DNA of 49,968 bases from Verrucomicrobiota bacterium (GTDB lineage: Bacteria; Verrucomicrobiota; Verrucomicrobiia; Limisphaerales; DSYF01), in assembly GCA_025457615.1 (NCBI GenBank), contig JALOTZ010000025.1, positions 1 through 49,968 on the forward strand. The letters are read 5' to 3'. Under the pieces are notes generated by a model. That model did not search any database. It saw only the letters and a program-made list of their open reading frames with translations, and was not told the origin of the DNA. Numbering within the stretch: position 1 is the stretch's first letter; the number at the start of each line of letters is the position of its first letter. This document shows positions 15,599 to 27,328 of the stretch, piece after piece. The translations under genes were made by a program, and so were the position numbers.

Positions 15599-17491
15599 AT
15601 GAAACTGGCTTTCCTCCCCTGGCTGATCCTCTTCCTGCCACTGCTCGCGGCAGCGTGGATCATGCTGTTCACCCGGGCCAACCGCTGCCGCAGCGCCGCC
15701 CTGTCGATCAGCGCCGTGGTGCTCGGCTTTGTGGGCACCCTGACTTTCGTCGGCGCCAACGGATTTCACCCCGTCCAACCCGAGGTGTCCGTGACCTGGC
15801 TGGCGGTTGGCGGTCTCGACATCGCCTTCGGCCTGCGGTTGGACGCGCTGAGCCTGCTGATGATGCTCGTGGTGACCGGCGTCGGGGGAGCCATTCACAT
15901 CTATTCGTGGGGCTACATGGAGGAGGACCGCTGTTTCAGCCGCTACTTTGCGAGCCTGAGCCTGTTCACGTTCTCCATGCTGGGCGTCGTGCTCGCCAAC
16001 AATTTCCTCCAGATGTTTATCTTCTGGGAGTTGGTGGGTGTGTCCAGCTACCTGCTCATCGGCTTCTGGTACGAACGCGCCTCGGCGGCGGATGCGGCCA
16101 AGAAGGCTTTCCTGACCAATCGCGTCGGGGACTTTGGGTTCCTGCTCGGCATCCTGACGTTCTGGGGGTTGGCCGGCTCGCTGAATTTTGAGGCCATCAA
16201 AGAGTGGATGGACAACGGGATCGGCTTTGGCTCGACGGATCCGATCATTGTCCAAAGCGGCCTGACCTTGGCTGGACTGCTCGTCTTCTGCGGTGCCATG
16301 GGCAAGTCCGCCCAGTTTCCGCTGCACGTGTGGTTGCCTGACGCGATGGAAGGTCCCACGCCGGTCAGCGCGCTTATCCATGCAGCCACGATGGTCGCGG
16401 CGGGCGTTTACATGCTCTCACGGACGTTCTTCATCTACACCCCGGACGCGTTGAGCGTGATCGCCTGGGTGGGCGGCTTCACGGCCCTGCTGGCCGCGGT
16501 GGTCGCGGTCCAGCAGAACGACATCAAACGCATTCTCGCCTACTCGACGCTGTCGCAGCTCGGTTACATGGTCATGGCCGTGGGCGTTTATGCGCCATCC
16601 GCAGGCATGTTCCACCTGGTCACGCACGCGTTTTTCAAAGCGCTGCTGTTCCTGGGTGCCGGCTCGGTGATCCACGCCCTGCACCATGAACAGGACATCT
16701 GGCGCATGGGCGGACTGCGCCGGAGGATGCCGGTCACCTTCTGGACGTTCATGGTGGGCACCTTGGCCCTGGCCGGGGTCTGGCCATTCAGCGGGTTCTT
16801 CAGCAAGGACTCGATCCTGGCCACCGCCCAGCACCACAGCCCGGCGCTGTTTGTCTTGGGCGCGGCCGTGGCCGCGTTGACCACCTTCTACATGTTCCGC
16901 CTGGTCTTCGTCGCGTTCCTTGGACCGGAGCGGACCTCCGAGGCAAGTCACGCGCACGAATCGCCCTGGGTGATGACCTGGCCGCTGCGCCTGCTCGCCA
17001 CCTTCAGCCTCATCGGCGGTGTCCTGGGCATCGAAGGGTTGTTGACTGGATTCTACGACCCGGTGGGCAGCGAGCATCCGAATGGCCTGGCAGCCCAGGT
17101 CTTCTATCCCTTTGCCCACGCGCCGGTCGCGGCCTCGGTGGGCCTGGCGTCCGTCGCCGCGGGTTTCCTCGCCGCCCACTGGCTCTATCGCAACGTGGCT
17201 GAGGATCCCCTGCCCGCGAGGATCGGCGCCCTGTCGCGCTGGATGCGGAACAAGTTCTACTTTGATGAACTCTACGAGGCCACGGTCATCCGTCTGCAGG
17301 ACACCGCAGCAACCGTCATCGACTGGTTCGACCGCTGGCTGGTGGCGGGCGCGGCGGTGCGCGGCACCGCAGGAGTCACCCGGCTCGTGGGCCAGGCGTT
17401 GCGTTTGGTGCAGACCGGAAGCCTGCAGACCTACACCTTCCTGTTCGTGCTGGGTGTGGCTATCGTATTGTTTGCTGTGCTGGGAAGATAA
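15599..17491 (+). CDS. nuoL: NADH-quinone oxidoreductase subunit L
   Basis: The 630-residue antiporter-like proton pump lies at the distal end of the membrane arm. It has 14 or more helices with the proton_antipo_M core: FFIFWELVGVSSYLLIGFW-type glutamate helix, HVWLPDAMEGPTPVSALIHA, and the lysine helix QQNDIKRILAYSTLSQLGYM. The C-terminal lateral-helix and anchor region follows (about 480-630). The ATG at 15599 (MKLAFLPW) is used; the longer GTG start at 15581 lies inside the repeat arm. Confidence 0.96.
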   Translation: MKLAFLPWLILFLPLLAAAWIMLFTRANRCRSAALSISAVVLGFVGTLTFVGANGFHPVQPEVSVTWLAVGGLDIAFGLRLDALSLLMMLVVTGVGGAIHIYSWGYMEEDRCFSRYFASLSLFTFSMLGVVLANNFLQMFIFWELVGVSSYLLIGFWYERASAADAAKKAFLTNRVGDFGFLLGILTFWGLAGSLNFEAIKEWMDNGIGFGSTDPIIVQSGLTLAGLLVFCGAMGKSAQFPLHVWLPDAMEGPTPVSALIHAATMVAAGVYMLSRTFFIYTPDALSVIAWVGGFTALLAAVVAVQQNDIKRILAYSTLSQLGYMVMAVGVYAPSAGMFHLVTHAFFKALLFLGAGSVIHALHHEQDIWRMGGLRRRMPVTFWTFMVGTLALAGVWPFSGFFSKDSILATAQHHSPALFVLGAAVAALTTFYMFRLVFVAFLGPERTSEASHAHESPWVMTWPLRLLATFSLIGGVLGIEGLLTGFYDPVGSEHPNGLAAQVFYPFAHAPVAASVGLASVAAGFLAAHWLYRNVAEDPLPARIGALSRWMRNKFYFDELYEATVIRLQDTAATVIDWFDRWLVAGAAVRGTAGVTRLVGQALRLVQTGSLQTYTFLFVLGVAIVLFAVLGR

Positions 17492-17497
17492 CATGGG

Positions 17498-17597
17498 TAT
17501 TCCACGCAAAGGCACAAAGACGCCAGGGCGCAAGGCCGTCAAAGAGGGCTCCCTCCATCCCTCGTTGCCCCTTTCCGTCCTTGCGTCCCGGCGCCAA
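17498..17597. repeat. Degenerate CGCAAAG-type repeat in the nuoL-nuoM gap
   Basis: The gap begins with CACGCAAAGGCACAAAGACG and ends with CCTTGCGTCCCGGCGCC. These are imperfect complements and resemble the better-preserved inverted repeat between nuoF and nuoG. No gene is present. Confidence 0.5.
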
Positions 17598-17602
17598 GAA
17601 AA

Positions 17603-19189
17603 ATGTCGATCCTAACCTACATCCTGGGCTGGCCGCTGCTGGCGGCGTTGGCGCTGGCGTTCGTGCCGCGCGACCTGCGTGTCGTGATGCGCGCCGTTGC
17701 CATCCTGGCCACCGGCCTTTCCGCCCTGCTGGCCCTCAAACTCTTCCTCCTGTTCCCCGGCGCGCCTGCCGACGCGGACGGCTACCGCTTCGTCCAGCAG
17801 GTGCCGTGGGTGGAATCGCTCGGAATCAGCTACTGCGTGGGGGTGGACGGGATCAACGTCGGGCTTGTGCTCATGGGCGCGATCGTGGCTTTTGCGGCGG
17901 CGTGCTGCTCGTGGGAGATCAAGGATCGCGAAAAGGAGTTTTACATCCTGCTGTTGATCATGACCGGCGGCATCCTCGGCGCCTTTGCGTCACTGGACCT
18001 TTTCTTTTTCTACGCCTTCCATGAACTGGCGCTGGTGCCCACGTTCATCATGATCGGCGTCTGGGGCCGGGGTGAACGGAGGAATTTTGCCACCTTCCAG
18101 ATCACGCTCTACCTGAGCCTCGGCGCGCTGATAGCTCTGGCGGGCCTGATCCTGCTCTACCTCGACTCGGGCGCGAACACCTTCAGCATCCCGGACCTGA
18201 CCCGGCACATCGCCGAGCACCCGCTGCCACCGGTGGCGCAGAAGCTGATGTTCCCCCTGCTGCTGTTCGGGTTCGGCATCCTGGTGTCCCTTTGGCCCTT
18301 CCACACCTGGGCCCCGCTGGGCTACGGGGCGGCCCCCACCGCCACCGCGATGCTCCACGCCGGGGTGCTTAAGAAGTTCGGCCTCTACGGCCTGATCCGC
18401 GTGGCCCTGCCGCTGATGCCCGAAGCCGCGGAAAGTTGGATGAGTGTGCTGTCCTGGCTTTGCCTGGGCAACATCCTCTGGTGCGGCTTCGTCGCCGTCC
18501 GCCAGCGCGACTTGAACCTGTTGATCGGCAACTCGAGCGTGGCACACATGGGCTTCGCGTTCCTGGGCATCGCCAGTCTCAACCTGATCGGGTTGACGGG
18601 TGCCATCCTGGTAATGATCGCGCACGGTTTTCTGGCCGCGCTCTCCTTCGGGCTCAGCGGCTACCTGTATCAGCAGACCGGCACCCTGGACATGAACCAA
18701 CTGGGCGGGCTGCTGCGCCGACTGCCCTTCATCGGCGCCGCCCTGGTCATGGCCATGCTGGCGGGGTGCGGCCTGCCGGGCTTCGCGAATTTCGCCGGCG
18801 AGGTCACCGTGTTCTTCGGTGCCTGGAAGGTGTTCCGGGCGGTGACGATCCTGGCCTGCTGGGGAGCGTTGATCATCGGCGCGGTGTACATGCTCCGCGC
18901 CGTGCGCTCGATCCTCCACGGACCGCTCAACGCCGAATGGCCGCAGGTCGCCGATGCCGCCAACCCCTGGCGCAAGCTCCCTTTCGCCCTCCTGCTCGCC
19001 AGTCTGCTGGTGTTCGGTTTCTTCCCTCGCCTGTTGTCGGACAAGATCACCCCGGACGCGGAGCGGATCATCGAAAGGGTGGACTCGCCTTACGGTAACG
19101 GAAATGTCTGCCTCCCCGGGTACGATGGGGCTGCAGTTCTGACTGCGGCGGCGTTGGAGCTCCGAGTCGAAACGGATCACAGCCCATGA
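17603..19189 (+). CDS. nuoM: NADH-quinone oxidoreductase subunit M
   Basis: The 528-residue antiporter-like proton pump has the helix-5 glutamate segment (FFFYAFHELALVPTFIMIG), the lysine helix region (FHTWAPLGYGAAPTATAMLHAG), and RQRDLNLLIGNSSVAHMGF. About 14 helices are expected. The hydrophilic C-terminal extension after about residue 480 is unusual in length but continuous. The stop overlaps the nuoN start by four bases. Confidence 0.95.
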   Translation: MSILTYILGWPLLAALALAFVPRDLRVVMRAVAILATGLSALLALKLFLLFPGAPADADGYRFVQQVPWVESLGISYCVGVDGINVGLVLMGAIVAFAAACCSWEIKDREKEFYILLLIMTGGILGAFASLDLFFFYAFHELALVPTFIMIGVWGRGERRNFATFQITLYLSLGALIALAGLILLYLDSGANTFSIPDLTRHIAEHPLPPVAQKLMFPLLLFGFGILVSLWPFHTWAPLGYGAAPTATAMLHAGVLKKFGLYGLIRVALPLMPEAAESWMSVLSWLCLGNILWCGFVAVRQRDLNLLIGNSSVAHMGFAFLGIASLNLIGLTGAILVMIAHGFLAALSFGLSGYLYQQTGTLDMNQLGGLLRRLPFIGAALVMAMLAGCGLPGFANFAGEVTVFFGAWKVFRAVTILACWGALIIGAVYMLRAVRSILHGPLNAEWPQVADAANPWRKLPFALLLASLLVFGFFPRLLSDKITPDAERIIERVDSPYGNGNVCLPGYDGAAVLTAAALELRVETDHSP

Positions 19190-20649
19190 ACCTTGCCCTG
19201 ATCAGTCACGAAATCCTGCTTCTCCTGCTGGGTGTGGGCGTGCTGCTCGCCGACCTCTGGCTGCCGGCGGCGCGAAAGCGCAGCCTGGGCTATGTGGCGG
19301 CCGGCGGCGTGGGAATCATCCTGCTGGTCAGCCTGCTGGGACTCCTCCCCGGCACCGTCGGGGCCGATCCCACCGCACACGCCTTCGGGCGGATGTTTGT
19401 GCTCGACGACCTGGCACTCTTCTTCAAGCGGTTCTTCCTGATCGCCACGCTGATCGTGCTCTTGATGACGGTGGAGTTTGCCGATCGAGTGCCGGCAGGC
19501 ATCGCCGAGTATTACTCGCTGATCCTGTTCGCGGCGTCGGGCATGCTGTTCGCCGCCTCCGCGAACGACTTTGTGCTGCTGTTTGTCTCGCTGGAGCTGA
19601 TCACCGTGACGTTTTATGTGCTGACCGGGTTTGCGCGTTCACGGACGGAATCGCTGGAGGCCAGCGTGAAGTACCTGATCATGGGGGCGCTGTCCTCGGC
19701 GTTCCTGGTGTACGGGATTGCGCTGGTGTACGGGATGACCGGCGCGTTCAACTTTCAAGATCTGGCCGCCGTGGACGCGCCGCACCTGGAGGATCCCATC
19801 TTCCTCTTTGGCCTGCTCTTTGTTTTTGTGGGTTTGGGCTTCAAGATCGCCGCGGTGCCGTTCCAGATGTGGGCGCCGGACGTCTATCAGGGCGCTCCGA
19901 CCCCCACGACCGCGTTCCTGGCGGTCGGATCGAAGGCCGCAGGGGTGGTGTTGCTGCTGCGTGTCCTGTTCACCGCCGTCCCGGCGGTGGCTGCGGAATG
20001 GGCGCCGGTGATCGCGGTGGTGGCCAGCCTGACGATGCTGTACGGAAACCTGTGCGCACTGCCCCAAACCAACCTGAAGCGCTTGCTGGGCTATTCGAGC
20101 ATCGCGCACGCGGGCTACCTGCTGCTGGGTGTCGCCTCGCTGACCCAGTCCGGACAAGCCGCCGTGCTGTTCTACCTGGGCGGCTACCTCTTCACCGTGC
20201 TGGCTGCGTTCATGGTCGCCGCCGCGGTTCTGCGGGAAACTGGGGCTGAGGATATCGAGAGCCTGCGCGGCCTGTATCATCGTTCCCCGCTCCTCGCCAC
20301 CGGGCTCACGTTCAGCATGGTCTCCCTGGCCGGAATCCCGCCCCTGGTCGGTTTCTTCGGAAAATTCCTCCTCATCCAGGCCGCCCTTGCGGCAGCGGCA
20401 GCGGCACCCATCCTCTACGCAGCCGTGGGTGTGGCGATTGTGGGGGTGGTGGTCTCTCTTTGCTACTATTTCGGGGTCATCCGCGCCATCTACTGGCGAA
20501 CGGACTCGACGGGACACCCCCTCACGCCTTCCATGACGGCCCGACTCACCGTGGGGGCCTGCCTGGCCGGCATCGTGATTCTGGGAATCTTTCCGTCCGG
20601 GCTCTGGGAATCTGCCCGCCAGGCGGTGGCCACCCTGTCCTTGAACTGA
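19186..20649 (+). CDS. nuoN: NADH-quinone oxidoreductase subunit N
   Basis: The 487-residue third antiporter-like pump subunit has LLLFVSLELITVTFYVLTGF (glutamate helix), FQMWAPDVYQGAPTPTTAFL, and the lysine helix LPQTNLKRLLGYSSIAHAGY. It is translationally coupled to nuoM (ATGA) and ends the nuo run. No clear terminator is visible in the 84 bases before the convergent pyruvate kinase. Confidence 0.96.
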   Translation: MNLALISHEILLLLLGVGVLLADLWLPAARKRSLGYVAAGGVGIILLVSLLGLLPGTVGADPTAHAFGRMFVLDDLALFFKRFFLIATLIVLLMTVEFADRVPAGIAEYYSLILFAASGMLFAASANDFVLLFVSLELITVTFYVLTGFARSRTESLEASVKYLIMGALSSAFLVYGIALVYGMTGAFNFQDLAAVDAPHLEDPIFLFGLLFVFVGLGFKIAAVPFQMWAPDVYQGAPTPTTAFLAVGSKAAGVVLLLRVLFTAVPAVAAEWAPVIAVVASLTMLYGNLCALPQTNLKRLLGYSSIAHAGYLLLGVASLTQSGQAAVLFYLGGYLFTVLAAFMVAAAVLRETGAEDIESLRGLYHRSPLLATGLTFSMVSLAGIPPLVGFFGKFLLIQAALAAAAAAPILYAAVGVAIVGVVVSLCYYFGVIRAIYWRTDSTGHPLTPSMTARLTVGACLAGIVILGIFPSGLWESARQAVATLSLN

Positions 20650-20733
20650 GTTCCAGACCCGCCCTCGCGTGGGGTGAGTCCAAGTGTTTGCGGGAGGCCC
20701 CGTCGCTCCAACCTCCCATCCCCACCCCTCCCC

Positions 20734-22155
20734 TCACTCCACGATCCGCATCTGCACAGCGTCCACGATCTCGTCGCCCGCCGAGATGGATCCGATCACC
20801 ACCACCGTGTTGCCCGCGTGGAGCTGGCCCTGCTCGACCAGCATGCGGAACGCCGCGCGAATGGTTTCCTCCGGCCGGCTCTCGTGGAAGCGGGACACCA
20901 CCGGGATCACGCCCCAGTGCAGGCTCAGGCTGCGGGCCACGGTGTCACTCTCGCACACCCCGATGATCTTCGAGTATTGCGGCCGCATCCAGGACGTGTA
21001 ACGGGCCAGATGCCCCTTGCGCGTCACCACCACCATGGCCTCAGCCCGGAGTTCATTGGCCATCACCACCGCGCTCTTGGCCAGCTTCTGCCGCGGACTG
21101 GTCAACTCCGCGTCCTTGAAATAGCCCGCTCCCCCGCTGCGCTCGATGCGCCGGGCGATGCGGTCGAAAACCTCGATACACTTGACCGGGTACTTGCCCA
21201 CCGTGGTCTCGCCGCTGAGCATGATCGCGTCAGCCTGCTCGTACACCGCGTTGGCCACGTCCGTGACCTCGGCGCGCGTCGGCATGGGCGACTGGATCAT
21301 GCTTTCCAGCATGTGGGTGGCGACAATCACGGGTTTGCCCACCCGCAGGCAGGCCTTGACGATGCGGCGCTGCACGATGGGCAGTTCCTCGTAGGGGATC
21401 TCGATGCCCAGATCCCCGCGTGCCGCCATAATCCCGTCCGCTTCCCGCACGATTTCCTCGAGGTTCTCGACGGCCTGATGATCCTCGATCTTGGCAATCA
21501 CCACCGGGCGGTGCGGGCTGCCATGGAACAGTTCCTTAAGCTGGAGCAGGTCACGCGCTTCGCGGACGAAAGACAGCGCGATGTAATCGACCTGCAACTC
21601 CAACCCCAGCTGGATGTCCTTGATGTCCTTGGCGGTGAGCGCGGGCAGGCTCACCTTGACCCCGGGCAGATTGATGTGGCGCCGGCTGCCGAGCTTGCCT
21701 TCGGTCATCACCTCGCACTCGACGCGATGCCCGCTCTTGGCCAGGACCTTCATCTGGATGGCCCCGTTGTCGATCAGCACCACGTCCCCCACCGAGATGT
21801 CATTGACGAAGTTCTCGTAATTGACGTCCACGGACTGTTCCTCCTCGCTGTGCTCCCCGCGGACGGTCAGGGTGAATTTCTGGCCTGGCTGGAGATCGAG
21901 CGGCACGGGCAGATCGCCCGTGCGGATGGCCGGCCCTTGGGTGTCCAGGAGGATGCCCACCTGGGCCTTGCAGGCGCGTGCGACACTCCGAATGTGAGCG
22001 ACCATTTCGCGGACCCAATCATGCGGCGCATGGGACATGTTCAAACGAAGCACATTCGCACCTGCAACAATCAGTTGGTGAAGCACTTCGGGCAACTCGG
22101 TGGCCGGACCCAGCGTGGCCACAATCTTCGTCTTGCGTTTCGAGATCTCCGGCAC
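20734..22155 (-). CDS. pyk: Pyruvate kinase
   Basis: The 473-residue enzyme converts phosphoenolpyruvate and ADP to pyruvate and ATP. It shows KRKTKIVATLGPATELPE at the start, RLNMSHAPH (canonical RLNFSHG altered), the metal/PEP helix MAARGDLGIEIPYEELP, THMLESMI, and AIMLSGETTVGKYPV. The C-terminal allosteric domain is present. No ATG precedes the conserved core, so the start is uncertain: GTG 22155 gives a family-like N-terminus; GTG 22194 or GTG 22239 would add 13 or 28 residues. The longer forms would overlap a promoter-like element of the divergent gene, which favours 22155. Confidence 0.9.
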   Translation of the reverse strand: MPEISKRKTKIVATLGPATELPEVLHQLIVAGANVLRLNMSHAPHDWVREMVAHIRSVARACKAQVGILLDTQGPAIRTGDLPVPLDLQPGQKFTLTVRGEHSEEEQSVDVNYENFVNDISVGDVVLIDNGAIQMKVLAKSGHRVECEVMTEGKLGSRRHINLPGVKVSLPALTAKDIKDIQLGLELQVDYIALSFVREARDLLQLKELFHGSPHRPVVIAKIEDHQAVENLEEIVREADGIMAARGDLGIEIPYEELPIVQRRIVKACLRVGKPVIVATHMLESMIQSPMPTRAEVTDVANAVYEQADAIMLSGETTVGKYPVKCIEVFDRIARRIERSGGAGYFKDAELTSPRQKLAKSAVVMANELRAEAMVVVTRKGHLARYTSWMRPQYSKIIGVCESDTVARSLSLHWGVIPVVSRFHESRPEETIRAAFRMLVEQGQLHAGNTVVVIGSISAGDEIVDAVQMRIVE

Positions 22156-22202
22156 GAGCGGGAGGTTAGGTGGTCCCGGAGCGAAGAAAAGCACACTTTT
22201 GC

Positions 22203-22230
22203 TTGGCGTCAGCCGGGGTTGGGATAGGAT
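22203..22230 (+). promoter_or_regulatory. Candidate promoter for the small membrane protein gene
   Basis: TTGGCG (22203-22208) and TAGGAT (22225-22230) are separated by 16 bases, and the ATG follows 30 bases later. The same TAGGAT -10 word appears before gap. This is a motif match only. Confidence 0.35.
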
Positions 22231-22260
22231 CCAATCCACTCAAGAAAGGTTCGCAGCAAC

Positions 22261-22581
22261 ATGAAACCCGGTAGTCTTGGAGAACCCCACATCGCCGCGT
22301 TGATCGGATCGAGCATCGGTTCCATCACCGGCCTGTTCGCCATCGGCATCGCTCCCGCCATCCTCGAACAGAATGCGCGGCTCATGATTGCTCACCCGAC
22401 CATCGGACTCCTTTGCTTTGTTGTGGGAGGCGTGGTGGGCTGGATCGCGGGAGGCCTGCTGGGATCCACGCTGGGCCGCACCCGAGGCTTCCAACAGGGT
22501 TACATCACTGGAGGCGTGATCGGCGGAACCCTGCCTTTCGCAGCCTTTGTCCTGCTCGGCTGGCTGCTTTGGACCCAGTAA
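22261..22581 (+). CDS. Small glycine-rich membrane protein, unknown function
   Basis: The 106-residue protein has three hydrophobic segments rich in small residues: about 14-36 (IGSSIGSITGLFAIGIAPAI), 47-69 (GLLCFVVGGVVGWIAGGLLG) and 80-105. The glycine-zipper-like pattern suggests tightly packed helices. I do not recognise a named family. It is transcribed away from pyk, with AGAAAGG 13 bases before the ATG. No functional partner is evident nearby. Confidence 0.7.
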   Translation: MKPGSLGEPHIAALIGSSIGSITGLFAIGIAPAILEQNARLMIAHPTIGLLCFVVGGVVGWIAGGLLGSTLGRTRGFQQGYITGGVIGGTLPFAAFVLLGWLLWTQ

Positions 22582-22693
22582 CCGCCCCGGACGAAGGAAG
22601 AAGGCGGACCGCCGATTGGAGAATGAGGGGATGGAAACCCGCTGAATTCCTCACTCTGCATTCTGCATTCTTCATTCCGCCTTCGGCTTTTCC

Positions 22694-23860
22694 CTACCCT
22701 CCCCGGTTGGCCCGCCACAGCAGGATGCCGCCCACAATCTGGAAGAGGAAATTGGGAATCCACAGGATCAGGTGCGGGCTGTATTGGGGGTCCATCTCGA
22801 AGGCCTGACCGAGGATGAAGAAGCTGTAATAGACCGCGACCAGCACCAGGCCGATGGCCACCCCCACGTTGGTCTCGCGCCGGTGCACCCGAATCCCCAG
22901 CGGAATCCCGATCAAGGTGAACCCGATGCAGGCAAACGAAAAGGACACCTGGCGGTGGATCTGAACTCGCAATGGGGTGGTGACGGCCGATTGCACCTCC
23001 CGCATCGCGAGCTGCGCTTCCGCTGGATTTCGCGCATCGGTTTCGCCTCCCCCCGCCACCCCTCCGCCCATTCGATCTTGAACGTCGCGCAGTTCGCGGC
23101 GCAACTGGCGAAAGGTCATGTCCGTGATGTTGACCTCCTCCTGTTGCGGCCGGCGAATCGGCAGCTTGAGACTCCAATCCCCGGTCGGCCCCACATGCGA
23201 CCCGTCGTCCTGGATGATCACGCTCTTGGCATCAAACAAATCCAGGGAGATTTCGGCGTTGGCGAGATCCACGCGCAGTTCGGCACGCTCCGCGCGCACG
23301 GTGCTCGCCACGTTGGTCTCATGCTGGAGCACGAACACCATCACCTCCTTCATCTGTCCGTCGTGGTTCTCTCCAATATAGAAGATGTAGTCCTTGAAAT
23401 CCTTGATGAACCGACCGGCGGGCAGTTGCTCGGTCGTGGCCCGCAGGGCCGCCTCGTGAAGAATCTCCTTGTAGGCCACCCGGCTTCGGGGCCCCAAATC
23501 CAAGGTCACCCACGCGCTCAAACCGCTGAGGACCACGCTGAGCAGCAGGATGGGCCCCACCAGGGACAACAAGCTGACCCCGCTGGCCCGCGCCGCCGTC
23601 AGTTCCTGGTCCGCACTGAACCGGCCGAATGTCAGCAGCGTGGCGGTGAGCATGCCCATGGGCAGGGCGAAGACCCACACGAAGGGAATCAGCAACCCGA
23701 TTGACTGCGCCACCATCCAGAACGAAGCCCGCCCGCTGACCAGCAGCACCAGCACCTCCTTCAACACGTTGCCCAGCAGAAGCACAAATGTGAACACCGC
23801 CACCGTCAGCAGCAGCGAGCCGATCACCTGGCGCAACAAATAGAAGTGCAGCGTCCTCAT
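22694..23860 (-). CDS. LptF/LptG family permease (YjgP/YjgQ)
   Basis: The 388-residue permease belongs to the lipopolysaccharide transport ABC system that extracts LPS from the inner membrane. It has three N-terminal helices (MRTLHFYLLRQVIGSLLLTV; a second at about 45-75; a third near 100-125 following the FGRFSADQELTAARASG motif), a periplasmic beta-jellyroll region (about 130-300) and three C-terminal helices. The FSADQELTAARASG motif is diagnostic. F and G paralogues cannot be told apart here, and only one is present although they often occur side by side. The ATG at 23860 is used; the upstream open frame merely translates tRNA-Phe. Confidence 0.9.
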   Translation of the reverse strand: MRTLHFYLLRQVIGSLLLTVAVFTFVLLLGNVLKEVLVLLVSGRASFWMVAQSIGLLIPFVWVFALPMGMLTATLLTFGRFSADQELTAARASGVSLLSLVGPILLLSVVLSGLSAWVTLDLGPRSRVAYKEILHEAALRATTEQLPAGRFIKDFKDYIFYIGENHDGQMKEVMVFVLQHETNVASTVRAERAELRVDLANAEISLDLFDAKSVIIQDDGSHVGPTGDWSLKLPIRRPQQEEVNITDMTFRQLRRELRDVQDRMGGGVAGGGETDARNPAEAQLAMREVQSAVTTPLRVQIHRQVSFSFACIGFTLIGIPLGIRVHRRETNVGVAIGLVLVAVYYSFFILGQAFEMDPQYSPHLILWIPNFLFQIVGGILLWRANRGG

Positions 23861-23892
23861 CAGATCGTTCGCAAGGACATGAACACGAGAAG

Positions 23893-23968
<76 letters not shown>

Positions 23969-24034
23969 CACCGTGGCCGCAAACCTTACCCCGCGCCTCC
24001 CAGCCCGCGCAAGGCTGGATTCGGAACCCGGCGC

Positions 24035-27115
<3,081 letters not shown>

Positions 27116-27142
27116 GATATGACCCCACTATCGGGGCCGGAT

Positions 27143-27171
27143 ACCTTACGAACGAACGCCCACACCGTCAA
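27143..27171 (-). promoter_or_regulatory. Candidate secA promoter
   Basis: On the minus strand TTGACG (27166-27171) is followed by 17 bases and TAAGGT (27143-27148). The expected start point leaves a leader of about 20 bases before the secA ATG. The same two hexamers occur on the other strand for nusA. Confidence 0.5.
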
Positions 27172-27195
27172 AACCTTTGCAGAGGTAATCGGCTC

Positions 27196-27225
27196 TTGAC
27201 GCCCCTCGAAGCCGGAAGCTAAGGT
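27196..27225 (+). promoter_or_regulatory. Candidate nusA operon promoter
   Basis: TTGACG (27196-27201), an 18-base spacer and TAAGGT (27220-27225) lie about 100 bases before the nusA ATG. The hexamers are identical to those of the divergent secA candidate. A small AGTC-GGAA-GACT hairpin and a CCGGCTTTTTTG stretch occur in the leader (about 27269-27301) but do not form a convincing terminator. Confidence 0.45.
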
Positions 27226-27328
27226 ATCGCCAAGAACGGTAAAGTTGCTGGGGTTGCCAGCGCGCCAAGTCGGAAGACTAACCATCTGCCGGCTTTTTTG
27301 TTCCCCGCAATCAGCCGTCGATTGATCT

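Noticed and set aside
27230-27310. Terminator or attenuator in the nusA leader
   Set aside because: CCGGCTTTTTTG has a T run, but no upstream arm gives a stable stem; only a 4-bp hairpin is seen.
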